Assembly (NCBI GenBank): GCA_016192425.1
Contig: JACPUE010000021.1
Span: 1-64,000 of the forward strand
Reading direction: 5' to 3'
Length of the DNA stretch: 64,000 bases
Origin: Burkholderiales bacterium
GTDB lineage: Bacteria; Pseudomonadota; Gammaproteobacteria; Burkholderiales; Burkholderiaceae_C
The stretch's first letter is position 1, and every line of letters begins with the position of its first letter. The notes under the pieces were generated by a model that saw only the letters and a list, made by a program, of their open reading frames with translations, did not search any database and had not been told where the DNA came from. Both the position numbers and the translations under genes were made by a program. Positions 1-7,868 of this stretch are shown one piece after another.

Positions 1-1689
1 CTTCGGGCCAATTGGGCTGATTGAGACGCATCGCCCGCCAGCAATGGCGGGCGTGGATTGAAACCTCAACATGCGCAGCAGCGCCGCGCGCCACGGGGCA
101 TCGCCCGCCAGCAATGGCGGGCGTGGATTGAAACTCGCACCATTCGTCCAGCTCTGACACCTTCCAGCCGGCATCGCCCGCCAGCAATGGCGGGCGTGGA
201 TTGAAACACCGAGCAGCTCGACCCCTTGCCGCCCGCCAGCGAGCATCGCCCGCCAGCAATGGCGGGCGTGGATTGAAACCCAAGCCGCAAAGCGCAGTTC
301 TGCACCGAAGAGCGCATCGCCCGCCAGCAATGGCGGGCGTGGATTGAAACAAACCAATCAAGGTAGAACTCACGTTCGAAACACCGCATCGCCCGCCAGC
401 AATGGCGGGCGTGGATTGAAACTGCACGAAGCTGCTGATGTGTATCTGGAGCACCCGCATCGCCCGCCAGCAATGGCGGGCGTGGATTGAAACAAATAAT
501 TCCTAGCATAAAGCACCGTCAACCCGAGCATCGCCCGCCAGCAATGGCGGGCGTGGATTGAAACCTCACGAAGTCAGGGTATGAGCCGAAGGAATACAGC
601 ATCGCCCGCCAGCAATGGCGGGCGTGGATTGAAACTTCGCGGTATGCATGTAAGTGAAGCCGTCAGCATGCATCGCCCGCCAGCAATGGCGGGCGTGGAT
701 TGAAACATCAGTCTTGCGGAAGCCTTTCTGGCGCTTTTGTGCATCGCCCGCCAGCAATGGCGGGCGTGGATTGAAACCTAAGCCCCTAGGAATAAACCCT
801 AGAAAATGTATGCATCGCCCGCCAGCAATGGCGGGCGTGGATTGAAACATCGTCGTACAGTGTCCAATATTCAGCCATTTAACGCATCGCCCGCCAGCAA
901 TGGCGGGCGTGGATTGAAACACTACCATCGTAGTGACTGAAGGTATGCCCGTATGCATCGCCCGCCAGCAATGGCGGGCGTGGATTGAAACCATATTAAC
1001 CCCTTACAGCAAGTACAAACCCTGCCGCATCGCCCGCCAGCAATGGCGGGCGTGGATTGAAACTCGGCCCAATCGTCCTTGACGGCCTGCAGGTCGGCAT
1101 CGCCCGCCAGCAATGGCGGGCGTGGATTGAAACACCTTTGTCTGACACTGCAAAGACGTCAAACAGGCATCGCCCGCCAGCAATGGCGGGCGTGGATTGA
1201 AACAGCGTAATACTCGTTATAACCTCTGTAGCAGACCGCATCGCCCGCCAGCAATGGCGGGCGTGGATTGAAACCAGCGCTTTGCCACACGGCCATCGGC
1301 ATCATTCACGCATCGCCCGCCAGCAATGGCGGGCGTGGATTGAAACGCGTACACCCCCGCAGAATCTGCACCCCCGCAGAAGCATCGCCCGCCAGCAATG
1401 GCGGGCGTGGATTGAAACGTAGAACTCGCGCGGTAGTTCGTCGCTGAAGTGCGCATCGCCCGCCAGCAATGGCGGGCGTGGATTGAAACCAGCACGGCCG
1501 CGTCGATCACCCAGCTTTCCATGGCATCGCCCGCCAGCAATGGCGGGCGTGGATTGAAACCCGTACTTCGGCGGCAAGCGCAAGGCTGCTGACACGCATC
1601 GCCCGCCAGCAATGGCGGGCGTGGATTGGAACTTGCGTGAGGTGCTGGAGCTGCGCAGCAACAGCGGCATCGCTCGCCAGCAATGAAAC
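1..1689 (+). CRISPR. CRISPR array, trailer end (23 repeats plus one degenerate copy)
   Basis: The window opens inside a spacer. From 28 there are 23 copies of a 37-base repeat with a period of 70-73 bases, then a shortened 24th copy. Each repeat carries a 9-bp stem (cgcccgcca / tggcgggcg) around a gcaa (GNRA) loop and ends in gtggattgaaac, so crRNAs would read on the + strand. The 23 full spacers are 33-36 bases and all differ. Repeats 1-22 are identical; repeat 23 (1596-1632) has one change near its 3' end and repeat 24 is degenerate. This marks the right end as the old trailer end, so leader and cas genes must lie left of the window. The 3' part of the repeat matches type I-C repeats as I know them, but 37 bases is longer than their usual 32, so the subtype stays open. 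Small open frames here are repeat artefacts. Confidence 0.97.
1667..1689 (+). repeat. Degenerate terminal CRISPR repeat
   Basis: This last repeat keeps the first 18-19 bases, with one c-to-t change in the stem, and the final aaac, but has lost the right half of the hairpin in between. It lies five bases from the terC stop codon. A damaged last repeat is usual at the leader-distal end of an array. Confidence 0.9.
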
Positions 1690-1694
1690 AGGGC

Positions 1695-2714
1695 TCAAGC
1701 AGACTTCTGTGTGACAGCCTCTTTCCACGGAGCATGTGTTCCGGCATTGGCGTTTTGTCCCCTGGTCTTCCATAGCGACACCAGCACCCCTCCCGCGATC
1801 AGCCCCATGGTGATGCCCAGGCTCACCAGCGAGGGGATCTTGCCCACGATGTTGACCAGGAAGATCTTGCTGCCGATGAACACCAGCACCAGGGCCAGCG
1901 CGTACTTGAGGTAGGCGAAGCGGTGGATCATGGCCGACAGCGCAAAGTACAGCGCGCGCAGGCCCAGGATGGCGAAGATGTTGCTCGTGTACACGATGAA
2001 CGGGTCGGTGGTGATGGCAAAAATGGCGGGCACCGAGTCCACGGCGAAGATCAGGTCGGCAAACTCCACCATGCACAGCGCCAGGAACAGCGGCGTCACC
2101 CATGTCACGGCCTTTCCGCTGGTGGGATGCGGTGCGCTCACGAAGAATGCGTTGCCGTGCAGCTGCGGCGTCACGCGCAGGTGGGTGCGCAGCCAGCGCA
2201 GCAGCGGGTTGTTCTCCAGGTTGGGCGCGTGGTCGGCCATCCACAGCATCTTGATGCCGGTGGCCACCAGGAAGGCGCCAAACAGGTACAGCACCCACGA
2301 GAACTGGGTGACCAGTGCGGCGCCCAGGCCGATCATGATCGCGCGCAGCACGATGACGCCCAGAATGCCCCAGAACAACACGCGGTGCTGGTATTGGCGC
2401 GGAATGGCGAAGAACGAGAAGACCATGGCGATCACGAACACGTTGTCCATGGACAGCGATTTTTCGATCACGAAGCCGGTGAAGTATTCGATGCCGCTCT
2501 GGCTGCCAAGCTGCCACCAGAGCCAGCCGCCAAACAGGGTGGCAGCGCTGATGTAGCCGGCCGACAGCCACAGGCTTTCGCGGATGCCGATTTCATGGTC
2601 GTCGCGGTGCAGCACGCCCAGGTCGAAGGCGAGCAAGGCCGCCACCACGGTCACAAAGACCAGCCATAGCCAGACAGCGTGACCAAGGAAAGGGGTTTGC
2701 AGAAATTCAGCCAT
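1695..2714 (-). CDS. TerC/Alx family membrane protein
   Basis: The product is a 339-residue integral membrane protein of the TerC family, whose Alx branch exports Mn2+ and whose TerC branch is linked to tellurite resistance. About nine hydrophobic segments are visible. The family signatures SLSMDNVFVIAMVF (near residue 87) and EFADLIFAVDSVPAIFAIT (near 215) carry the acidic residues expected to bind metal inside the membrane. Length is normal for the Alx/TerC group. It overlaps the end of the upstream zinc-ribbon gene by 8 bases, so the two are probably translated from one mRNA. No Mn riboswitch is visible in front of that pair. The end of the CRISPR array touches its stop codon. Family is secure; the transported ion is inferred. 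Confidence 0.9.
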   Translation of the reverse strand: MAEFLQTPFLGHAVWLWLVFVTVVAALLAFDLGVLHRDDHEIGIRESLWLSAGYISAATLFGGWLWWQLGSQSGIEYFTGFVIEKSLSMDNVFVIAMVFSFFAIPRQYQHRVLFWGILGVIVLRAIMIGLGAALVTQFSWVLYLFGAFLVATGIKMLWMADHAPNLENNPLLRWLRTHLRVTPQLHGNAFFVSAPHPTSGKAVTWVTPLFLALCMVEFADLIFAVDSVPAIFAITTDPFIVYTSNIFAILGLRALYFALSAMIHRFAYLKYALALVLVFIGSKIFLVNIVGKIPSLVSLGITMGLIAGGVLVSLWKTRGQNANAGTHAPWKEAVTQKSA

Positions 2715-2895
2715 GGCATACAGCGCGCAGTGGCGCGGTGGCGCAGGGGGTGGACTCGAGCGGCGACTTCTCGATCAGCTGGTCCAACTTGTCCCGGTCC
2801 AGCCAGACGCCGTGACATTGGGGGCGGTAGTCGATTCCGATGTCGCTGCGCTCGGTGATGACCAGCATGGAGGCCGGGCAGTGCGGGTATTTCAT
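2707..2895 (-). CDS. Small zinc-ribbon (TFIIB-type) protein, ligands degenerate
   Basis: A 62-residue protein begins MKYPHCPASMLVITERS and continues DYRPQCHGVWLDRDKLDQL, matching the small zf-TFIIB family usually written M-K-C-P-x-C ... D-Y-C-P-x-C-x-G-V-W-L-D-R. Here the first Cys of both CPxC pairs is replaced, by Tyr (residue 3) and Arg (about residue 27). Each change needs a single transition from TGC. The start is set by an AAGGAG site just upstream; a longer frame to 2943 has no such site. The stop overlaps the terC start. It may have lost zinc binding or be decaying. Function is unknown even for intact relatives. Confidence 0.75.
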   Translation of the reverse strand: MKYPHCPASMLVITERSDIGIDYRPQCHGVWLDRDKLDQLIEKSPLESTPCATAPLRAVCHG

Positions 2896-3003
2896 GGGGA
2901 ACTCCTTCAAAGCGGTTGCCATGGATGCACTGTAGGCACGCATCGCTCAGAAAGAAATCAGAAAATCCTGCCAATATTTCGAAAAAACCGCACTATTGGA
3001 ACC

Positions 3004-3924
3004 ATGAACTACAAGCACCTGCACTACTTCTGGACCGTGCTGCGCGCCGGCGGCATCGTGCGCGCCAGCGAGCAGCTCCACCTCACGCCGCAAACGCTCA
3101 GCGGCCAGATCAAGCAGCTGGAGGAGCGCATGGGCCAGCCCCTGCTGCGCAAGGTTGGGCGGGGCGTCGAGCCCACCGACGCGGGCCGCCTCGTGATGCG
3201 TTATGCCGATGACATCTTTGCCCTGGGCGCATCGCTGCAGGAGGCTCTGGCCACGGGGCGCGATGCGCGGCGCACCATGGTGCTGCGTGTAGGCGTTGCC
3301 GACTCGGTGCCCAAGGCCGTGGCTTTCCATGTGCTGGAGCCCGCCATGGCCCTGCCAGAGCCGCCCCGGCTGGCGTGCCACGAAGGCGGGCTCACCAGCC
3401 TGCTGGGGGAGCTGGCGGTGCACCGGCTGGATCTGGTGGTGTCCGACGTGCCCGCACCCGCCAGCCTGAGCGTGCGCGTCTACACCCATTTGCTGGGGCG
3501 CTCGGGCGTGGCTTTTTTTGCCGCGCCACGCTTGCTGCAGGCCATGGACTGGACGCTGCGGCGCGCGCGCAAGGCCTTCCCGGCCTGCATGGCAGACATG
3601 CCGCTGCTCTTGCCCAGTGCACCCACCGCGCTGCGCCCGCGTATGGATGCCTGGCTGCGCCAGCACCAGCTCTCGCCCCAGGTGGCGGCCGAGTTTGACG
3701 ACGGCGCCCTGCTCAAGGCCTTTGGCCGCGAGGGCCAGGGTGTGTTTGCGGCGCCTGCGGTGCTGGCCGACGAGATCGCGCAGCAGTACCAGGTGCAGTG
3801 GTTGGGCACGCCGGAAGACCTGATAGAGGAGTTCTACGCCATCTCGGTCGAGCGCCGCATCACGCATCCGGCCGTGTCGGCCATCACGGCGGCAGCGCGC
3901 GGCAAGCTGTTTGCTGCGCGCTGA
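3004..3924 (+). CDS. nhaR: LysR-family transcriptional activator NhaR
   Basis: The 306-residue protein begins MNYKHLHYFWTVLRAGGI, the hallmark start of NhaR, followed by a LysR winged helix (SEQLHLTPQTLSGQIKQLEERMG, about residues 18-40) and a periplasmic-binding-like effector domain. NhaR in E. coli senses Na+ and activates the Na+/H+ antiporter gene nhaA. It is divergent from the zinc-ribbon/terC pair, with about 108 bases between the starts, so it may act on that promoter. No nhaA lies in the window, so the target here is unknown. The start is chosen because family similarity begins exactly there; the frame is open further upstream. Confidence 0.85.
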   Translation: MNYKHLHYFWTVLRAGGIVRASEQLHLTPQTLSGQIKQLEERMGQPLLRKVGRGVEPTDAGRLVMRYADDIFALGASLQEALATGRDARRTMVLRVGVADSVPKAVAFHVLEPAMALPEPPRLACHEGGLTSLLGELAVHRLDLVVSDVPAPASLSVRVYTHLLGRSGVAFFAAPRLLQAMDWTLRRARKAFPACMADMPLLLPSAPTALRPRMDAWLRQHQLSPQVAAEFDDGALLKAFGREGQGVFAAPAVLADEIAQQYQVQWLGTPEDLIEEFYAISVERRITHPAVSAITAAARGKLFAAR

Positions 3925-3934
3925 GGGAAGGCGC

Positions 3935-5296
3935 TCAACCGGCCAGCAGCTCCACGCGCCACTGCACGCAGGGGCCAGCTACCTCCGGCAGGGATTGCAG
4001 CGTGTGCAGCGCCCGGTCCACGCAACCCTGCGGGGCAGCGTAGGTCAGCACCAGCAACTGGCGTGCACCGCCTGTGGTGCCGTGCATCCATTCCATGCGC
4101 TCTACCGGCACGCTTTGCTCGGCCAGCAAGCGGCCCACGGCGGCCATGCACCGGGCGTGGTGCACTGGCACACGCAGGTAGTGGCGCGTGCAAATGTCTG
4201 CGTGCGGCAGCACAGGCAGGGCCTGCAAGGCATGGGCATGAAACGCCAGGTGCGGCACGCGCTGCGCGGGGTGCGTGCCGTCCAGGCGGGCCAGGTCCAC
4301 CAGGTCGGCAATCACGGCCGACGCCGTGGGCTCTGCGCCTGCACCTGCGCCGTAGTACAGCGTCAGGCCCGAAGCATCGCCATGCACCAGGATGCCGTTC
4401 ATCGACCCGTTCACCTGCGCCAGCAGGTGCGTGGCGGGCAGCAGTGCGGGCTGCACGCGCAGTTCTACGCCGCCTTCGTGGCGCCATGCCATGGCCAGCA
4501 GCTTGATGCGGTAGCCCAGTTGCTCGGCGCAGGCAACGTCCAGCCTATGCAGCGCAGTGATGCCCTGCACCTGCACTTCGGCAAAATTCACCGGCGTGCC
4601 AAAGGCATTGGCCGCCAGCAGCGCAAGCTTGTGCGCGGCGTCGGTGCCCTCGATGTCGAAGGCCGGGTCGGCCTCGGCATAGCCCAGTGCCTGCGCCTTT
4701 GCCAGCGCCTGGGCAAAGTCCAGGCCTTGGTCACGCATCTGGCTCAGGATGAAATTGGTGGTGCCGTTGACGATGCCTGCCACCCAGCCGATGCGGTTGG
4801 CCGTGAGCCCCTCGCGCAGCGCCTTGATGATGGGAATGCTCACGGCCACTGCGCCCTCGTAGGCCACGGCCACGCCGTGCTGGCGTGCGGCGGCAAAAAT
4901 CTCGGTGCCGTGTACCGCCAGCAGCGCCTTGTTGGCCGTGACCACATGCTTGCCGTGCGCAATGGCGGCCAGCACCCAGTCGCGCGCCGGGCCGGTGCCA
5001 CCTGCCACCTCCACCAGCACGTCCACCTCCGGGTGGGTGGCCACCTGCATGGGGTCGTTGGTGATCGCCACGCCCTGCCCTACCACGGCCAGGGCGCGTG
5101 CCAGGTTGCGTGCGCACACGGCCACCACCTCGATGCCGCGCCCGGCGCGCGCCGCGATCTCGGCCTGGTTGCGCGCCAGCACGCGGAAGGTGCCCGCGCC
5201 CACGGTGCCAATGCCGATCATGCCCACGCGCAGCGGGCGCAGGGCCACGGGGTGGCCGCCAAGGGAGTCGAAACGGGGATCAGGATCGCGGTACAT
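3935..5296 (-). CDS. hom: Homoserine dehydrogenase
   Basis: This 453-residue enzyme reduces aspartate semialdehyde to homoserine, the branch point to threonine and methionine. The N-terminal Rossmann domain has VGMIGIGTVGAGTFRVL (about residues 24-40). The catalytic part carries VTANKALL, GIVNGTTNFILSQM and GYAEADPAFDIEGTDAAHKL, and the C-terminal region looks like an ACT domain that would bind threonine. The start is set by a GGAG site a few bases upstream; the frame is open 100 bases further. A Thr/Ile-rich leader peptide with alternative hairpins precedes it (5308-5531), so expression probably responds to threonine supply. It converges with nhaR, 10 bases apart. metX, the next methionine step, lies at 33 kb behind its own riboswitch. 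Confidence 0.95.
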   Translation of the reverse strand: MYRDPDPRFDSLGGHPVALRPLRVGMIGIGTVGAGTFRVLARNQAEIAARAGRGIEVVAVCARNLARALAVVGQGVAITNDPMQVATHPEVDVLVEVAGGTGPARDWVLAAIAHGKHVVTANKALLAVHGTEIFAAARQHGVAVAYEGAVAVSIPIIKALREGLTANRIGWVAGIVNGTTNFILSQMRDQGLDFAQALAKAQALGYAEADPAFDIEGTDAAHKLALLAANAFGTPVNFAEVQVQGITALHRLDVACAEQLGYRIKLLAMAWRHEGGVELRVQPALLPATHLLAQVNGSMNGILVHGDASGLTLYYGAGAGAEPTASAVIADLVDLARLDGTHPAQRVPHLAFHAHALQALPVLPHADICTRHYLRVPVHHARCMAAVGRLLAEQSVPVERMEWMHGTTGGARQLLVLTYAAPQGCVDRALHTLQSLPEVAGPCVQWRVELLAG

Positions 5297-5307
5297 GGAC
5301 TTCTCCG

Positions 5308-5345
5308 AACAAACAAAAGCAAACCCGGCTGCCAGGGCTGGGTTT
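5308..5345 (-). terminator. Hairpin with U-rich tail in the hom leader
   Basis: Read on the minus strand, an inverted repeat aaaccc...gggttt (5321-5345) is followed by ttttgtttgtt, just before the hom ribosome site. It looks like an intrinsic terminator of an attenuator. A second, stronger hairpin (5376-5401), formed by caggtggccg and cggccacctg, lies upstream and is followed by a pyrimidine run, so it could be the real terminator. The end of the leader-peptide frame (5410-5419) carries another copy of cggccacctg that can pair with the same partner. This gives two exclusive pairings, as in threonine attenuators. Confidence 0.6.
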
Positions 5346-5408
5346 CGTTCGTTCGGGGAAGAAGAGAGAAGACACCAGGTGGCCGCCGGTACGGCCACCT
5401 GCGCGTGC

Positions 5409-5531
5409 TCAGGTGGCCGCGGTGGTAATGGTGGTAATCATTCGTGCCCCCATCGCCCGCGCGCAGGCGCGCGGCATCATGCCGCCCATGGGGGCAACAG
5501 CGGATGCGGTGGTGAACGGGAGGTACGGCAT
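5409..5531 (-). CDS. Threonine-type leader peptide of hom
   Basis: A short minus-strand frame ends MITTITTAAT and then stops, 113 bases before hom. The codon run att acc acc att acc acc is the Ile/Thr pattern of thr operon leader peptides. The start is uncertain: ATG at 5531 gives 40 residues, and several internal ATGs, including the one directly before ITTITT, would give shorter peptides. None has a strong ribosome site. The stop codon lies inside the first of three complementary segments, so ribosome position would decide which hairpin forms. The role is inferred from this arrangement; no similarity search was possible. Confidence 0.6.
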   Translation of the reverse strand: MPYLPFTTASAVAPMGGMMPRACARAMGARMITTITTAAT

Positions 5532-5566
5532 GAGTCGGCCAGTGTACATGAGGCGCCGCGCCGCCC

Positions 5567-5935
5567 TCACAGCGCGTCGTATTTGCGGCTGTGGCCGCGT
5601 GACTGCTCTGCGGGGTACTTCTGGGCGTTGAGGGCCATCTTGGCGCGCGCCGCGTCCATCAGGTCGATGCCCAGCACCGTGGAGAGCTGCACCAGGTAGA
5701 GCAGCACGTCGGCCATCTCGTGCGCCACGGCCTGCCGCGTGTCGGGCGCGAGCTGGCGGCTCTGGTTCTCGGTGAGCCACTGGAAATGCTCCAGCAGCTC
5801 GCCCGCCTCGACGATCAGCGCCGAGGCCAGGTTCTTGGGCGAATGGAAGGGGCCCCAGTCGCGCGCGTCGGCGAACTGCTGCAGTGCGCGGGCCAGGGCC
5901 TGCATGCGGTCTTCGGGAGGCGTGGTGTCGGTCAT
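5567..5935 (-). CDS. MazG-like nucleotide pyrophosphohydrolase
   Basis: The 122-residue protein is an all-alpha NTP pyrophosphohydrolase of the small MazG / dCTPase-like group, which cleaves (d)NTPs to monophosphates for house-cleaning. The metal-binding pattern is clear: EAGELLEHFQW (ExxE, about residue 42) followed by EMADVLLYLVQL (ExxD, about residue 73). The ATG at 5935 overlaps the stop codon of the upstream lysR remnant as ATGA, so the two were once one operon. The frame is open further upstream but the similarity begins here. The substrate cannot be told from sequence. Confidence 0.85.
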   Translation of the reverse strand: MTDTTPPEDRMQALARALQQFADARDWGPFHSPKNLASALIVEAGELLEHFQWLTENQSRQLAPDTRQAVAHEMADVLLYLVQLSTVLGIDLMDAARAKMALNAQKYPAEQSRGHSRKYDAL

Positions 5936-6147
5936 GGCGCCGACTGTAGCGGCACTGAGCCTCGCCCGGTCTGGGCGGGTGCCTGGCCTGCGGCGCCCAG
6001 CAGATGGGCGCGAAAGACCTGCGCAATCGGCGAGAGTTGCTTGGCGCGCGGGTGCACCACATGCCATTGCGAGGGAATGGGCATGCCCTGCACCGGCAGC
6101 ACGCACAGGTCGGTTTCCAGCTCGCTGTCGCGCAGGGCGCTGCCATG
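5932..6147 (-). pseudogene. 3' remnant of a LysR-type regulator
   Basis: Read on the minus strand, this frame encodes LRDSELETDLCVLPVQG, then PIPSQWHVVHPRAKQLSP and FRAHL, which is the C-terminal part of a LysR effector domain of the CbbR kind, and ends at a TGA overlapping the next gene's ATG. The DNA-binding domain and most of the effector domain are missing. At about 6140-6150 the sequence changes abruptly into the 3' part of a divergent transporter gene. Both genes lack their 5' halves, so one deletion has removed the shared promoter region and both starts. The breakpoint is judged by eye. Confidence 0.65.
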
Positions 6148-6780
6148 GCCCTGATGGAGTTGCCCGCCATCATCCTGGCCGTGCTCATGGCCAACGCCCT
6201 ACGCCGCAGCCAGGCCGCCGCGCCCGTTGCCGTGCAGGCCGACGGTGGCGGCACCCTGGCACTGGGCGGCGGGCATGGGGGAGCGGGCTTCTCGCTCTCC
6301 AAGGTACTGCACGAATCCTTCACCGACGGCGCCCAGTTGTTGCTGCTCGGCGCCATGGCCGTGGGCCTGCTCACGGGCGAGGCGGGCCAGCAGGCCATGA
6401 AGCCTTTTACCGGCGATCTGTTCAAGGGCATGCTGGCCTTCTTCCTGCTCGACATGGGCCTGAGCGCCGCGCGCAACCTGCCTGGCCTGCGCCGCCAGCC
6501 GCCCCTGCTCATCGCCTACGGCCTGCTGGCGCCGCCCGTCCATGCCGGCCTGGCGCTGCTGCTGGCGCAGGCGGCGGGCTTGCCGCTGGGCGACACCGTG
6601 CTGCTCATGGTGCTGGCCGCCAGCGCCTCCTACATCGCCGTGCCCGCCGTGGTGCGTTACGCCATCCCCGAGGCTAACCCATCGCTCTATGTGGGCCTGT
6701 CGCTCGGGCTGACGTTTCCGCTCAACATCCTGGTGGGCATCACGTTCTACACCCAGGTGGCGGCGTGGGTGCTGGGCTGA
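6147..6780 (+). pseudogene. 3' part of SbtA-type (DUF897) bicarbonate transporter gene
   Basis: The + frame from ALMELPAIILAVLMANALRR to WVLG resembles the second half of the Na+-dependent bicarbonate transporter family (PF05982). It includes PFTGDLFKGMLAFFLLDMGL, which is repeated-unit sequence typical of that family, and about five membrane segments. About 205 residues remain, against some 320 or more in whole members; the first helical bundle is absent. Upstream in-frame codons come from the antisense of the lysR remnant, so the ATG at 6004 does not start a natural gene. A functional transporter is unlikely. Confidence 0.7.
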
Positions 6781-6810
6781 GGCAGGTCGCACTGCCCGTG
6801 CTGCAGTAGA

Positions 6811-6843
6811 AAACCCGCCGGGCCTTGCAGGGCCGGGCGGGTT
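6811..6843 (-). terminator. Intrinsic terminator of the M48 protease gene
   Basis: The sequence aaacccgccgggcc, a short loop, then ggccgggcgggtt forms a strong hairpin. Read on the minus strand it is followed by ttttct, 30 bases beyond the stop of the protease gene at 6873. It can also serve the truncated + strand transporter frame ending at 6780. Confidence 0.7.
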
Positions 6844-6872
6844 GGTGCGGCGCTGGCAAAGACGCGCTGCGA

Positions 6873-7625
6873 TCAGGCCAATTGGGTGCGCATGCGGTCG
6901 GCGCGGTCCTTGGGCGCTGGGTGCGTGGACAGGAAGCTGCTGGAGTTGTCGCCCGACAGGGCTGCCAGCTTCTCCAGCGCGGTCACACATGCCTGGGGTG
7001 CGTACTTGCGGGCCTTCATGAACTTGAGCGCGTAATCGTCGGCCTCGCGCTCGTTCGATTGCGAGTGCTGGGCATTGACGACCTTCTCGAACAGGTTGCC
7101 CAGTTCGGTGCTGGCCAAGGCGCCCGCGCGGGTGTTGCTGGACTCCACGCCCTTGCGCAGCGCGCTGGTGCGCAGGGCTGCCTGCATACGCGACTTGGAG
7201 TGGCCGCTTTTCACATGGCCGATTTCATGGCCGATCACATAGCGCACTTCGTCGTCAGTGAACTGATCCATCAGGCCCGAATACACGCGGATGGTGCCGT
7301 TGGCCATGGCAAAGGCATTGATCTGAGGCGTGAGGTACACCTTGAAGTTCAGCCGCAGGCCGTCGTAGTTCTGAAGGCCGGACACCATTTTGGTCAGCCG
7401 CTTGGCATAGGCGTTGCTGGCCGGGGCGACGGAGCTTTGGCCGTCCATTTGCTCGGAAACCTGGTCGAAGTACTTTTTGAGCTCTTCGTCGGTGATCGAT
7501 TCCGCCTTGGCCAGATCCTGGCCGGCTTCCAGGGCCTTGCCCAAATTGAATTGGGCCCACACGGGAGAAACAGCACTGATGCCAGATGCCAAGGCTGTGA
7601 ATGTGATGAGGTCGCGACGGTTCAT
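6873..7625 (-). CDS. M48-family zinc metalloprotease, exported
   Basis: A 250-residue peptidase of the HtpX/LoiP (YggG) type. It has the zinc motif HEIGH at about residue 135 and the third-ligand region EREADDYALKFM near 194. The N terminus MNRRDLITFTALASGISAVSPVWA is an export signal with two adjacent arginines, so Tat export is possible. Such proteins act in periplasmic protein quality control. The C-terminal STHPAPKDRADRM is the usual M48 end. It is divergent from a second M48 gene at 7869, with 243 bases between them. Confidence 0.9.
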   Translation of the reverse strand: MNRRDLITFTALASGISAVSPVWAQFNLGKALEAGQDLAKAESITDEELKKYFDQVSEQMDGQSSVAPASNAYAKRLTKMVSGLQNYDGLRLNFKVYLTPQINAFAMANGTIRVYSGLMDQFTDDEVRYVIGHEIGHVKSGHSKSRMQAALRTSALRKGVESSNTRAGALASTELGNLFEKVVNAQHSQSNEREADDYALKFMKARKYAPQACVTALEKLAALSGDNSSSFLSTHPAPKDRADRMRTQLA

Positions 7626-7868
7626 ATGATTTGAAGCAGAGTGGGGAAAAAATACAAAGAGGACGCAATGTACACAAGGGCCCAGGAACCGTCACCCCCA
7701 CGGATGGGCCGATGCGCGTGATGCGTGAAATATGTCATGCTGCGCTGGCCTTTGAGGCGCCTTGAATTTCTGCTGGCCATGCATGCCATAACAATTCCGT
7801 CCTGATTCAATTTCATCGAATCATTTACAAAATGACGCAATTAAGTGACCAGGTAATACCAAACCACG

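Noticed and set aside
66-1670. Several open frames of 60-180 residues on both strands inside the CRISPR array
   Set aside because: Their peptides repeat VSIHARHCWRAM / FQSTPAIAGGRC / FNPRPPLLAGDA, the three frames of the repeat; they are artefacts.
2896-3003. Search for a Mn riboswitch upstream of the zinc-ribbon/terC pair, as seen for alx
   Set aside because: None of the conserved aptamer blocks is present in this gap.
3911-5428. A 505-residue open frame antisense to hom
   Set aside because: Low-complexity His/Gln/Gly-rich peptide typical of GC-bias shadows, opposite a clear enzyme gene.
6004-6150. ATG at 6004 as the start of a 258-residue transporter
   Set aside because: The first 45 residues come from antisense of the lysR remnant; similarity to the transporter begins near 6147.
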